NCBI RefSeq assembly: GCF_001854325.1
Contig: NZ_CP017755.1
Location: 496,001-560,000, forward strand
Reading direction: 5' to 3'
From: Cupriavidus malaysiensis
GTDB taxonomy: Bacteria; Pseudomonadota; Gammaproteobacteria; Burkholderiales; Burkholderiaceae
Length of the DNA stretch: 64,000 nt
Shown piece by piece: positions 43,301 to 51,182 of the stretch. The notes beneath the pieces were generated by a model. The model made no database searches. It was not told the DNA's origin and saw only the letters and a program-made list of their open reading frames with translations. How positions within the stretch are numbered: the first letter of the stretch is position 1; every line of letters starts with the position of its first letter. Made by a program: the position numbers and the translations under genes.

Positions 43301-45157
43301 ACGCTCACGCTGTCGAGCGCCAACGGCACGTTCAATGGTGGCATCAACGGTGCGGGTGGGTTGACGCTCGCGAGCGGTACCGAAACCCTGTCTGGCAACA
43401 ACGCTTATCGCGGCACAACGACGATTCATGGCGGCACGCTAGCACTGGCGGGTGCGGGCAGCATCGCGAGTTCGAGCGGGGTGATCAACAACGGCACCCT
43501 GGATATCTCCAGCACGAGCAATGGCGCCACGATTACGAATCTTGCGGGCAACGGCACGGTCAACCTGGGCAGGCAGACGCTGACGCTATCGAATGCCAGC
43601 GGCACCTTCAACGGTAATCTTGCCGGTTCGGGCACGTTAGCCAAACAAGGGTCTGGCCTGCTGATCCTGAACGGCAACAGTTCAGCGTTCAGTGGGGCGA
43701 CGCAGGTGGGGGCAGGCACGCTGGAGGTGGGCGATATCAATACGCCCACAGCCGTGCTGGGTGGCACGGTCAATGTCGGCGCGAATGGCACGCTGCGCGG
43801 CCATGGCACGGTGCTGGGCGATGTCACCAACGGTGGATCGGTTGCGCCGGGCGGCTCCATCGGCACGCTGAATGTGGGCGGCAACTACACGCAGGCGAGC
43901 ACGGCAACGCTGACAGCCGAGGTCAGCCCGACGGCCGCTTCCCAGTTGCGGGTGGCAGGATCGGCCGCGCTTAACGGCACGTTGGCGATTGTCTACGCGC
44001 CGGGTACCTATGGGCCGACACAGTACACGCGTCCGGGCGCCTACGCGGGCACGCAATACACGCTGTTGACGGCCGCAAATGGGATCACCGGCACATTCCG
44101 CCAAGTGACCAGCGTTGGCGCACAAAACGTGGGCGTCCTGACGCCGTCGGTGGTCTACGGCGCGAATACAGTGCTGCTGACGTTGGCCGTCCCCGTGATC
44201 GCACCGACCAACACGAGCATCTACACCGCCGTCGGCACCGCTGCGATCCTGGGCGCGCAGGCGGACAATGCCGTGCTGCTCGACCGGCTCGACCGGCTCG
44301 ACCGGCTCGATCGGCTCGATCGCGCATCGTCGGTTATTGCGGGGTCTTCGTCCGGCTGGGCAGTCGCCACCGGCAGCCATACCAAGGTGGGTGGATCGAG
44401 CGGGGCACCCGGCTTCCAATCCAACCGCTACGGCTTCCTGGCCGGGTTCGATCAACGCATGGGCGATAACACCGTGGGCGTGGCCGGCGGTTACGCACAC
44501 ACCGACATCAACGAAGCGACCACGGGCGACTCAGGGACCATCGATACGCTGCGTGCGGCGCTGTATGCAAGCCGCGCAGCGGGACCGGTGCAGCTTGCGG
44601 GAACCGTCGGCGCCGGGCTGGATTTCCTGTCGCAGAAGCGGCCGTTCGGCGCGCTGGGCACAGCCAAGGGCGACCATGTGGGGCAGGAGGTCACGGCAGG
44701 CGGCCAGGCAAGCCTGCCGATGCCGCTCGGCGGCGTGACCGTCACGCCGCGCGTTGGCGCACGCTTTGCATACTTCCACGCCAACGGGTTCGGCGAAAGC
44801 GGTGCGGGTGGGCAGAACCTGAACGTCGGCACCGACAACGTCCGCAGCTTGCAGCCGTATGTGGGCGTGACGTTCGACCGGACCTTTGGCGAGGTGCACC
44901 CGGTGGATGCACAGTTGCGGCTCAGCTATGCGCGCGAGGTGCTCGACGCCAACCGCGTGCTGAACGTGGCGTCGCAGGACGGCACGCTGTTCGCCGCACC
45001 GGGGACGAGCTTGCCTCGCAGCTATCTGACCACCGGCGTGAGCGTGAGCATGCAGACGACCAAGGCGTTGTCCGTCGCGTTGGGCTACAACGTGTTGTTC
45101 AATACCACGCATGTCTCGGCACAGGCGGCAAGCATCAAGCTCGGCTATCGGTTCTGA
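40376..45157 (+). CDS. Giant autotransporter 2 (type Va secretion), 1,593 residues
   Basis: ATG 40376 begins an ESPR signal (MNRIYRVVRNPISGLSQAVS) with a hydrophobic core ending VALA. The passenger starts with a long Gly-rich region (about residues 55-330), continues with beta-helix repeats including a threefold 86-residue repeat and autotransporter-associated strands (GAGTLTLNSLNTYSGTTTIN), then a Leu-Asp-Arg repeat linker near residue 1,305 and a C-terminal barrel of about 280 residues ending KLGYRF. Divergent from its own kinase/regulator pair and followed by a terminator. Likely an adhesin or aggregation factor; the sequence is not a copy of autotransporter 1 but the locus layout is the same. 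Confidence 0.92.
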   Translation: MNRIYRVVRNPISGLSQAVSEITRLRGRGGRRRGCVDGRRLAGALAMTLASGVALADGAGGAGLAALPGASGGAGTGAGTLGNGGGGGYISVYPASGGTAGTFGGTGGAGGFDAESTNGTSTPAQDGTAGGVSVAASGSGSNSSAIVGGGGGGGGTSAAFSGGTSGSASGGAGGVGLSLSGTGGTYSNNAAGSIVGGGGGGGGFSVNNSTTSVIANGGAGGAGVAWTGSNQTFSNAGSIVGGSGGGGGLAENRSTPVVNASNNGGDAGAGVMVSGSSNALTNIGVIAGGNGGARGSAYSSGGDGAGGAGVIGAGLTITNGGTISGGMSGDGQTRADAVTFTGGANFLTLNSGSVLNGVVDVTSGATATITAGASGLNITGGASGGLALIVNGATTIDTGTNGLTVSGAITGSAALTTTGGNPLTLGTVNVGSLTSNAPTTLTGNVTTAGAQTFNESVMLGPASSITLQSTGGGAITAANLGNSLAGTVSLIGGDTQLTNHGDTTLGTLSTGALTVNSSGALNLGTGTIAGNLMATSSGAMIQTGALSVSGTSAFNAGSGAITLSNAGNAFNSPVSLTGGDTQLTNNVDTTLGTVNTGALTVNSSGALNLGTGTVAGNLNALSSGAMTQTGALSVTGTSTLNAGSGTITLINAANSLAGAVSLTGGNTQLTNHGDTTLGTVNTGALTVNSSGALNLGTGTVAGNLNAFSSGAMTQTGAVSVSGISTLNAGSNAITLTNANNVFTGTVSATGQGIALTASGNLSIATLTDVNNGNVNLSATGALTLPTSGVNTGTGDLTLHSGSTLTASGNLSGDAVVLSAANGMTLTGTVSGTSVNLSSSSGAAVLTGTLSAGSGVTIGAGTLQVGNGSTSGSITGNVANRGALVFDRSDAVGFSGVVSGTGSLTQQGAGTLTLNSLNTYSGTTTINGGTLALGAAGSIAGSSGVVNNGTLDISAVSGGATITALSGTGVVNLGNQTLTLSSANGTFNGGINGAGGLTLASGTETLSGNNAYRGTTTIHGGTLALAGAGSIASSSGVINNGTLDISSTSNGATITNLAGNGTVNLGRQTLTLSNASGTFNGNLAGSGTLAKQGSGLLILNGNSSAFSGATQVGAGTLEVGDINTPTAVLGGTVNVGANGTLRGHGTVLGDVTNGGSVAPGGSIGTLNVGGNYTQASTATLTAEVSPTAASQLRVAGSAALNGTLAIVYAPGTYGPTQYTRPGAYAGTQYTLLTAANGITGTFRQVTSVGAQNVGVLTPSVVYGANTVLLTLAVPVIAPTNTSIYTAVGTAAILGAQADNAVLLDRLDRLDRLDRLDRASSVIAGSSSGWAVATGSHTKVGGSSGAPGFQSNRYGFLAGFDQRMGDNTVGVAGGYAHTDINEATTGDSGTIDTLRAALYASRAAGPVQLAGTVGAGLDFLSQKRPFGALGTAKGDHVGQEVTAGGQASLPMPLGGVTVTPRVGARFAYFHANGFGESGAGGQNLNVGTDNVRSLQPYVGVTFDRTFGEVHPVDAQLRLSYAREVLDANRVLNVASQDGTLFAAPGTSLPRSYLTTGVSVSMQTTKALSVALGYNVLFNTTHVSAQAASIKLGYRF
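41861..42634 (+). repeat. Three tandem 258-bp repeats in autotransporter 2
   Basis: Copies begin at 41861, 42119 and 42377, exact period 258 bp (86 codons), each opening with TQLTN and containing TGALTVNSSGALNLGTGT. Copies two and three are most alike. Being in frame, gain or loss of units would change the stalk length only. Confidence 0.9.
44281..44325 (+). repeat. 9-bp tandem repeat encoding Leu-Asp-Arg units
   Basis: Five units of CGACCGGCT (last two with a C-to-T change) encode consecutive LDR triplets just before the barrel. The unit length keeps the frame, so slippage would vary the charged linker length. Confidence 0.9.
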
Positions 45158-45178
45158 TCTGGGGGGCGCTGCCACAAA

Positions 45179-45210
45179 GGCCCCTTGGTTTCACGACCAA
45201 GGGGCTTCTT
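45179..45210 (+). terminator. Terminator of autotransporter 2
   Basis: GCCCCTTGGT / ACCAAGGGGC, a perfect 10-bp stem with a 6-nt loop, followed by TTCTT; 22 bp after the stop codon. Confidence 0.8.
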
Positions 45211-45269
45211 GGCTTACCGTTCCAGCCACCACCAACGCTCGGCGCCGGCACATTCCCTTCGAAGTTTCC

Positions 45270-45500
45270 AGGCTACCGCCTGCTTCGCTCATCGCGTGCT
45301 GCGAGGGCGCACATGCGAGTAACGACTGCGGCAACCCGGTTGCTCCGGCCGAAGTCGCGGTGTGCGCTAACCACGAAAGTCTTGCGGTGGAGCAGAGGTT
45401 GATTGCGGTCTATTCGCAAGTTCTTGGGGGCCTTAAGATTGAAGCGGAGAACGTTCGCTCTATTTATCCTGCAGATGTGGGATGGCACCCCCCTATCTGA
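45270..45500 (+). pseudogene. LprI-like lysozyme-inhibitor fragment with the shared tail
   Basis: The plus frame reads ASNDCGNPVAPAEVAVCANH followed by ESLAVEQRLIAVYSQVLGG, the pattern of LprI/DUF1311 proteins (a C...C pair, then A-x-x-E-x-x-L-x-x-x-Y). No start codon or signal peptide is in frame, and after about 50 residues the frame enters the tail shared with 11569-11619 (SIYPADVGWHPPI, stop 45498-45500). A decayed or truncated gene. Confidence 0.5.
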
Positions 45501-45725
45501 GCGACTAGTTGTGAAGCTTCAATACGTTGTATTCATGGTTCATCCGAACTGATTCTGGCCGGCCTCGGCCGACTGCTCTATCGGCAAGTCTCTATCGGCA
45601 AGTCCGGCGGCCTCTACGTGGAACTGCTGTGGCCGGAGCGTACGTGCTGTGCATAACAGAATCGACCGAGGGCCCTGCGTGAGGTCTTGCAGGGCGTCTT
45701 GCGGGAGGTGCATGAAGCTGTGGCT
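45459..45725. repeat. Collapsed copy of the 11.57-15.27 kb patchwork
   Basis: Three blocks occur here in the same order and orientation as upstream but with the intervening genes absent: 45459-45509 matches 11569-11619, 45552-45676 matches 14332-14442, and 45678-45725 matches 15226-15272 (the ParS-like C-terminus, SFMHLPQDALQDLT on the minus strand). The genes between these blocks at the first locus (protease pair; glycosylase) are missing. From 45726 to 45807 nothing is seen. Confidence 0.85.
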
Positions 45726-45807
45726 TAGGAGCGAACGAGATAGACCAGGTAGGCCGCCAGCATACTTCGGGATCATGAAATGGGCGACTCGTGCGTTTGA
45801 GCGCGGC

Positions 45808-47046
45808 TCAGCCGCTTGAGCGCCCGGAGCGACGCCTGCTCGGCTGCGGCGGCAGTACAGCGTCACGCAACATGAAGGGCTCAAGCTCGCGGATATCACG
45901 CTCACTGACGCCAGATTCGAGGAAAACCTCTCGCCAGCGTGACACGGTGTCCAGCAACTGCTCGGCCTCGGTGTATGCCTCAGCCGGCGTTAGCATGAAC
46001 CGCCCTGCTTGCGAGAGCGCATTTGCCAAGCTCGGGTCCGTGCCCGCGTCGCCGACGATGAGCTGCTGGTAGGGAATTCCCTGTAGCTGCGGCTGGATGT
46101 CATAGACGGGCGACAGTCGCCAGCGATCGCCGCCGCTATGCAGGAACGCGTGATTCTTAGCGTGGTCGTCGGTATTCTCGATGAGGATGTTCAGGACCAT
46201 CCGCCGGAACACCTCGCGACTGTCCTCGGCTGGCGTGGGTGAGAAGCGGCGGGCGAACTCGGCGATATCCGCATAAGCCATCTGGTCTTCTTGAATCCCT
46301 TCACCGAGCAGCATCGTCCGGGCACTGGCGAAGTGAATGCGGCTGCCGTCTGGCTCCCGGTCAAAGCGCTTCACCAGGAGGGTTTGACTGCGCCCCAATT
46401 GCAAATAGCGCGACTCCGGCGTCTCGATACCGCACAGGCGAGCCAGGCGTAACGAAGCATGCTCGATTGCGCAGAAGTCGACATCATCGCCTTCGGCGGG
46501 GAATTTCGCGATCCACGCAATACCGTCGTCTTCAATGACTGCCTTGGGGCGGGCTCCGCCGGCGGTGCCGCCCGGGCGAAGGAGGCGCCGAAGCCGATCG
46601 TCGATCGGCATCTGCAGTTCTACCGCGCGTGCGGCCTCGATGAGGCTCGGTAGATCCCCGCGGTGAAAGACCGGCGCGTGATTGACCTGGTAGACCCCAT
46701 CCGACTCTGAGAAGCCAAGGGCACCGATCCGGTCCTCCCCTGCGAGAGCGAGATAGTCGATCGCGGCCCGCCGCCGGGGGTTGTACACCCGGTCGATGAC
46801 GCGGCGCCCCCATCGATCCGGTCCGGCGTCCTCGAAAATCGGATGCAGTTCCAAGCTGGCAGGCGCGGTGTACTGGCCAGGGCGCAGTGGAAGGTCGGGG
46901 CAGAGAGCGGTAGCATCCTGCCGGCTCAAATACTCGGGCGCGTAGGAGAAGAGACATTGCCGCCCACCGATCAGATCCAGGCGGCCGCACAGGCGCGGCT
47001 CGTGGCCCTCGGGCGGATAGAGCCAGACATACAGGTGGTCACTCAT
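45808..47046 (-). CDS. hipA: HipA-type serine/threonine kinase toxin
   Basis: 412 residues; ATG 47046 shares ATGA with the stop of hipB. HipA features: N-terminal subdomain with ALGFSESD, a nucleotide-loop GGARPKAVI, the lysine in WIAKFP, VKRFDRE, catalytic loop ENTDDHAKNHAF and metal-binding YDIQPQ. HipA kinases phosphorylate translation factors such as glutamyl-tRNA synthetase and cause growth arrest when free of HipB. The pair sits at the edge of a duplicated and rearranged region, typical of toxin-antitoxin modules in islands. Confidence 0.9.
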   Translation of the reverse strand: MSDHLYVWLYPPEGHEPRLCGRLDLIGGRQCLFSYAPEYLSRQDATALCPDLPLRPGQYTAPASLELHPIFEDAGPDRWGRRVIDRVYNPRRRAAIDYLALAGEDRIGALGFSESDGVYQVNHAPVFHRGDLPSLIEAARAVELQMPIDDRLRRLLRPGGTAGGARPKAVIEDDGIAWIAKFPAEGDDVDFCAIEHASLRLARLCGIETPESRYLQLGRSQTLLVKRFDREPDGSRIHFASARTMLLGEGIQEDQMAYADIAEFARRFSPTPAEDSREVFRRMVLNILIENTDDHAKNHAFLHSGGDRWRLSPVYDIQPQLQGIPYQQLIVGDAGTDPSLANALSQAGRFMLTPAEAYTEAEQLLDTVSRWREVFLESGVSERDIRELEPFMLRDAVLPPQPSRRRSGRSSG

Positions 47047-47384
47047 GGCTTCGTCCACTTGGCTTGCGACTTGACCGCCGGCCGCTGCAGGCGCGAGAGC
47101 TCCAGGTCGAGCGCCACATCATCGGCGGCAGGGTTGGCGATCTCTGGAAGCCACTTCAAGCGGCCGACCAGCCAGAGCGCCATCGCATAGACAGCCACCG
47201 ACACTGAAGGATCGCCTTGCTCCATCTTCCGGAGCGTGGGAACCGAGACTTGCATCCGCTCTGCAAAGGCGGCCATTGTCTCCTTGCGGCGCTTCCTGGC
47301 GACCTGAAGGTTGAGGCCGAGCTGAACCAGCGAGCGGCTGACCGGTCCAGGAAGGGTCGTGACGGCATTGGCTTTTCGAGGCAT
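47043..47384 (-). CDS. hipB: HipB-type antitoxin, Xre family
   Basis: 113 residues from ATG 47384 (MPRKANAVTT); the upstream frame to 47414 is shorter on signals. Helix-turn-helix in about 30-85 (FAERMQVSVPTLRKMEQGDP). Precedes and overlaps hipA by 4 bp; it should bind and neutralise HipA and repress the operon. Confidence 0.88.
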   Translation of the reverse strand: MPRKANAVTTLPGPVSRSLVQLGLNLQVARKRRKETMAAFAERMQVSVPTLRKMEQGDPSVSVAVYAMALWLVGRLKWLPEIANPAADDVALDLELSRLQRPAVKSQAKWTKP

Positions 47385-47948
47385 GATGCAAGAAATAATA
47401 TCCATCTTGCTCAAAAACGGAAACTATTATTTGCTTTTTTTGCCATGGGGTGCGATCCATCAGGGGGGGCAGGACACTCTACACGTGCCCCGCAAGACGC
47501 ACGGGACGGGTGGATAATGCGACGGGCCACCGTCCCGGCCATCGATCCGCGCCAGCTGGGTTTGCCCTCTCCTGCCAGAGTCGCGCTGGCGCACGCCGGG
47601 CGATTACAGGCCAGTGCCATCGCCGCGATAGAGGGTCGGGCCTCCAGGCCTGGCACGCCCGATACGGTTCTCGTCCGTATCGAAGGCAGCATGGCGACTT
47701 ACCGCTGCCCGCATTCGATTCGCTTCGGATCGGTGATCAGGGCGGGACGCGCTCATCCCATTGTTGGGCGTCACCTGGGGCATGTGGGTACTGGCTCACA
47801 TTCCGCCATATCTGGAAATCTCTGCCTGGGAACTCAGAGAGGTGAATGTGGCACTTTGGTGTTTCATCTGATATCTACATTGTAGATACATCGTCTTGAT
47901 GCTCGGAGTATACGTATCTACAATGGATCTACACATGGGAGTGTAGCG
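47385..47948. promoter_or_regulatory. hipB-mazE intergenic region with the mazEF operator
   Basis: 564 bp with no recognised gene (an unassigned frame lies at about 47509-47885). Near mazE, TATCTACA-T-TGTAGATA (47872-47888) is a perfect inverted repeat and ATCTACA recurs at 47916-47922 and 47927-47933. This cluster of one palindrome and two half-sites fits a cooperative MazE/MazF autoregulation site. Confidence 0.6.
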
Positions 47949-48200
47949 ATGGAACTGTCGATTCAGAAATGGGGTAACAGCGCGGCCGTGCGCCTGCCCA
48001 CGACCTTGCTTGAACAACTCAAGGTGGCGTTGGGCGACAAACTGTCCGTGGAGGTGCGTCCGGATGGTGTCATGCTTAAACCAGCCAGGCACAAGTATTC
48101 ACTCGATGAACTGCTTGCGCAGTGCGACTCCAAGGCGCCGACGCCTGAAGGGCTGGATGATTGGAGCGGGGCTAAGCCGGTTGGGCGCGAAGTATGGTGA
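47949..48200 (+). CDS. mazE: MazE-family antitoxin
   Basis: 83 residues with a SpoVT-AbrB DNA-binding swapped hairpin (IQKWGNSAAVRLP, then LSVEVRPDGVMLKP) and an acidic C-terminal tail that normally wraps the toxin. Overlaps mazF by 7 bp and is preceded by the palindromic operator. Confidence 0.9.
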   Translation: MELSIQKWGNSAAVRLPTTLLEQLKVALGDKLSVEVRPDGVMLKPARHKYSLDELLAQCDSKAPTPEGLDDWSGAKPVGREVW

Positions 48201-48544
48201 GGCGCGCGAAGTTCGACCGGGGCGACATTGTGCGGGTGAGCCTGAACCCAACGGAGGGGCGTGAGCAGCAAGGGGATTTCCGTCCCGCGCTCGTGCTGTC
48301 ACCGGCAGCATTCAACGCTCTGGGTGTTGCCCTGGTGGCACCGATTACGCAGGGCGGCGATTTCGCTCGATTCGCCGGATTTGCCGTACCGTTGTCCGGG
48401 GCGGGCACGGAGACTCAAGGCGTCGCGCTGGTGAACATGGTGCGCACTCTGGATCTTGAGGCTCGCGGTGCGAGGAAGATCGAACGGGCACCTGCCGAGG
48501 TCGTGGAAGATGCGCTCGCCCGTCTTCAAACCATCCTGGATTAG
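48194..48544 (+). CDS. mazF: MazF/ChpB-type endoribonuclease toxin
   Basis: 116 residues with the PemK/MazF fold: RGDIVRVSLNPTEGREQQGD with the catalytic-loop arginine, RPALVLSP, and the T in VAPITQGG. Sequence-specific mRNA interferase. ATG overlaps the mazE end. Directly downstream lies the truncated end of a DUF1484-like gene, so the module has landed inside that gene or the duplication joins here. Confidence 0.9.
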   Translation: MVRRAKFDRGDIVRVSLNPTEGREQQGDFRPALVLSPAAFNALGVALVAPITQGGDFARFAGFAVPLSGAGTETQGVALVNMVRTLDLEARGARKIERAPAEVVEDALARLQTILD

Positions 48545-48554
48545 CGCCATTCCC

Positions 48555-48632
48555 TGTGGCATCCGTTGCCTGCTGGCGCCTCTGAAGGCGCAGTTGGATG
48601 AGGCGGTTAGCCGTGTGCAAGAGATGATCTGA
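48555..48632 (+). pseudogene. 3' tail of a DUF1484-like gene
   Basis: The last 25 codons (LLAPLKAQLDEAVSRVQEMI) match 26781-26858. The rest of the gene is missing; the fragment begins 10 bp after the mazF stop, marking the left end of the duplicated block. Confidence 0.85.
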
Positions 48633-49363
48633 CCGGCAAGGCGCGAGGGCCGCTTGCGTGCGGCCCTAGTGGGATCTTGGTGGCGCGGCGGGGGCGTCCA
48701 GTGGTTCAGATCCAGATGTCGTTGGCTGCCGTGCGCTCGCCGCCTTCGTCGCCCGTATTCAGCACGCCGCGCGGTTCGATCAGCAGCAGCTTGGCCTCGG
48801 CCGCGGCATAGGTTTTGTGCTCCACGCCTTTCGGTACCACGGCCAATTCGCCGGCGCGCAGCAGCAGGCTGCGGTCGCGCAGGTCGATGCGCAGTTCGCC
48901 TTCCAGCACGATGAAGGTTTCGTCGGTGTCGGCGTGCTGGTGCCAGACGAAGTCGCCTTCGATCTTCACGACCTTGAACTGGTAGTCGTTCATCTCGGCG
49001 ACTACGCGCGGTTGCCAGTGCCCGTCGATGCGGCGGGCCTTGTCCAGCAGGGGGATGGCGATGCCTTGGCCGCGCGTGGCGGGGGCTTGGGTGCAGGTGT
49101 CGATGTTGGTGTCGGACATGGGCTTCTCCTTGGTGGGGGATGGATGAAGCCAAGGCTACGCCGGGGCGTGGCGCCGGTCTTGAACGATCTTGCGTGGGCT
49201 CAGCGCCGGCGCGGCGCGCTGGCGATCTGCAGCCAGCGCGCGGGGGTGTGGCCGTAGGTCTTGCTGAAGTGGCGGGTCATGTGGCTCTGGTCGGCGAAGC
49301 CGGCGGATGCGGCCGCGTCGGCCAGGCTGAGGCCGTGCAGCATCAGCCGGCGTGCGGTGTCCA
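48557..49363. repeat. Right copy of the 807-bp direct repeat
   Basis: Counterpart of 26783-27589 (offset 21,774, no gaps). After 49363 this copy continues as the intact AraC gene whereas the left copy passes into IS256 sequence, so this is the undisturbed side. Confidence 0.9.
48706..49119 (-). CDS. Cupin-domain protein, right copy
   Basis: 137 residues, nearly identical to the copy at 26932-27345, with the same metal motif H60/H62/E67. The codirectional AraC gene lies upstream, 80 bp away, so this copy is in its original setting and the AraC protein probably controls it. Confidence 0.85.
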   Translation of the reverse strand: MSDTNIDTCTQAPATRGQGIAIPLLDKARRIDGHWQPRVVAEMNDYQFKVVKIEGDFVWHQHADTDETFIVLEGELRIDLRDRSLLLRAGELAVVPKGVEHKTYAAAEAKLLLIEPRGVLNTGDEGGERTAANDIWI

Positions 49364-50027
49364 GGCGGCGCATGACCAGGTAGCGGTAGGGGGTGGTGCC
49401 GTAGAAGGTGCGGAAGTCGCGGCACAGGCTCCAGCGGTCGCGGCCGGTGGCGTGTTCCAGTTCTTCCAGTGTGACGACGCGGTGCGCTTGCGCGTGCAGG
49501 TACTCGCGCGCACGCCGGGCGCTGGGGAAGTCGCCGGTGGTGCGCATCGGGCGCTGGCCGGACACGGCGGCGAGCGCGTGGGCCAGTTCGGCCAGGGCGT
49601 CGCTTTGCTCCAGGGGTTCGAGCGGGTGGCTGACTTGCTGGAGCAGGGTGTCGGTGGCGGCCCGCAGGCGGGCGTCGGTGCTGATGCCGCCTTCGATGAA
49701 GGGCAGGGCCGTGCCGCCCAGCACGTCCTGGAACAGCGCGGGCTCGACGTAGATCATGCGGTAGCGGAAGCCGGCGTCGGTGCCGGCCTGCCCGTCGTGC
49801 GCTTCGTCGGGATGCAGCACCAGGGTCTGGCCGGGCAGGCTGTGGCGCATGCCGCGCCGGTACTGGAAGCTCTGCACCCCGGCCAGGGTGCGGCCGATGG
49901 CGTAGGTGTCATGCCGGTGCATGGCGTAGGCCTTGCCGTGGAAAAAGGCTTCGATGCGTTCCACGCCGGCGATGGGTGTGGCGCGGTGGACCCAGTCGGG
50001 GCGGGGTTGCGCTTGGCGGGCGGTCAT
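49200..50027 (-). CDS. AraC-family regulator with N-terminal ligand domain
   Basis: 275 residues. The N-terminal AraC_binding cupin (MHRHDTYAIGRTLAGVQSF, LVLHPDEAHDGQAG) is followed by the double helix-turn-helix in about 175-272 (VTLEELEHATGRDRWSLCRD and AAASAGFADQSHMTRHF). This is the intact version of the fragment at 27426-27589. It precedes the cupin gene on the same strand. Confidence 0.88.
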   Translation of the reverse strand: MTARQAQPRPDWVHRATPIAGVERIEAFFHGKAYAMHRHDTYAIGRTLAGVQSFQYRRGMRHSLPGQTLVLHPDEAHDGQAGTDAGFRYRMIYVEPALFQDVLGGTALPFIEGGISTDARLRAATDTLLQQVSHPLEPLEQSDALAELAHALAAVSGQRPMRTTGDFPSARRAREYLHAQAHRVVTLEELEHATGRDRWSLCRDFRTFYGTTPYRYLVMRRLDTARRLMLHGLSLADAAASAGFADQSHMTRHFSKTYGHTPARWLQIASAPRRR

Positions 50028-50129
50028 GGTGGCGGGCTTGGCCGCGGGGAGACTGGCGGCGATGGGGCATGGTAGCGCACTGGCTGGCGCATTGTGCCGG
50101 GCGGGGGGCGGGCTGTACCCGGAACAACG

Positions 50130-50546
50130 CTAGGGCATCGTCGCGAGCCGCTCGGAGATGGTCGAGAGCGCATCGCGGAACAACCCATGCCATCGATCCG
50201 ACGGCACCTGATCCAATGGGTGCCAGAAGAAGCGGAAGTCATGGCCACCATCGTCCTGCGTGTGATGCACCCAGGTGTCCGGCAGCGGATGGGCGACCTG
50301 GCAGAGGTGAAGCGACCAGACCTGGCCCTCATAGCCGGATTCCCACAGGCCCAGGTCGACCGCTGCCACGCCTTCAATGCCGGACTCCTCGTGCAATTCG
50401 CGGACGGCGGCATCCGCCGGGTGTTCGCCGGCCTCGATCGTGCCCTTGATCAGTTGCATGCCCGCCAGCGGATGTTCGAATGCGAGGATTTCGAGGTGGT
50501 TCTGCACGGCTCTCAGTACGATGGGGCAGGCTTTGGTGGGTGTCAT
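50130..50546 (-). CDS. Nudix hydrolase
   Basis: 138 residues with a complete Nudix box (GTIEAGEHPADAAVRELHEE then SGI; pattern Gx5Ex7REUxEExGU). These enzymes cleave nucleoside diphosphates linked to another group using Mg2+. The substrate is not indicated. Stands alone between the AraC gene and the type VI cassette. Confidence 0.88.
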   Translation of the reverse strand: MTPTKACPIVLRAVQNHLEILAFEHPLAGMQLIKGTIEAGEHPADAAVRELHEESGIEGVAAVDLGLWESGYEGQVWSLHLCQVAHPLPDTWVHHTQDDGGHDFRFFWHPLDQVPSDRWHGLFRDALSTISERLATMP

Positions 50547-50669
50547 GTCGGAATGGCTGCGGGAAGTTCGGGGGGGGCGATGGCGTGCATGAGCGGTGCG
50601 CCTGGCTGCGCCGCGCCCGAATGCCGATTAGTTCGCACGATGGGCATAAGCCGATGTGCGTGAGCGCCA

Positions 50670-51182
50670 TCACCGCCTTTCTATTGGCTCAGAGCCAAGG
50701 CAACACGGATGGGGGCATCGCGGATGGATGGAGATGCCGGCAGTGTTGAGGTACTCAAGCACCTTCGGCCTCAGTTCGGCACTACGCAGATGGGCAGAGT
50801 CGATGGCCCGGTCCACGATGCCAGGCTTCTCCATCTCCTCTTCCGTGATGCCGAGATTTCGGAGGAGGCCAAGCAACGTGGCCAGCCTCGCCTCGGCCAG
50901 CTTGTGCGGTACCCCGGCTTCCGTGTTGGCTTGTACCTCGGCATGGATTTCGCCGCCATTCGGATAGCGCTCGCGCTGATCTGCGCGCCATTCTGCGAGC
51001 CGCAGTACCTCCGTGCCAGACAACTGCGATCGGCCGGGCTCGAATTTGGGCTCGAAGTCAAGATTTCCCGGAGTGCATGCCATTGAGGCAGTGGCGGTGA
51101 TCGGGTTCAGGCAGAGCACAAGCCAACCCCAATGGGCCAACCATGACGTCGCAAGCGAACGGTAAGCCGCGCAGCGTGTCAT
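50670..51182 (-). CDS. Secreted protein at the end of the VgrG cassette
   Basis: 170 residues; ATG 51182 shares ATGA with the stop of the preceding gene. The signal peptide (HWGWLVLCLNPITATAS) is closely related to those of the two genes upstream, but the body differs: SGTEVLRLAEWRADQRERYP and NLGITEEEMEKPG, a helical domain with no family I recognise. Position and export to the periplasm suggest an immunity or accessory role for the type VI cassette. Confidence 0.7.
   Translation of the reverse strand: MTRCAAYRSLATSWLAHWGWLVLCLNPITATASMACTPGNLDFEPKFEPGRSQLSGTEVLRLAEWRADQRERYPNGGEIHAEVQANTEAGVPHKLAEARLATLLGLLRNLGITEEEMEKPGIVDRAIDSAHLRSAELRPKVLEYLNTAGISIHPRCPHPCCLGSEPIERR

Noticed and set aside
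47217..47885. Plus-strand open frame of 222 codons between hipB and mazE
   Set aside because: First part is antisense to hipB, the rest has no recognisable family or ribosome-binding site.
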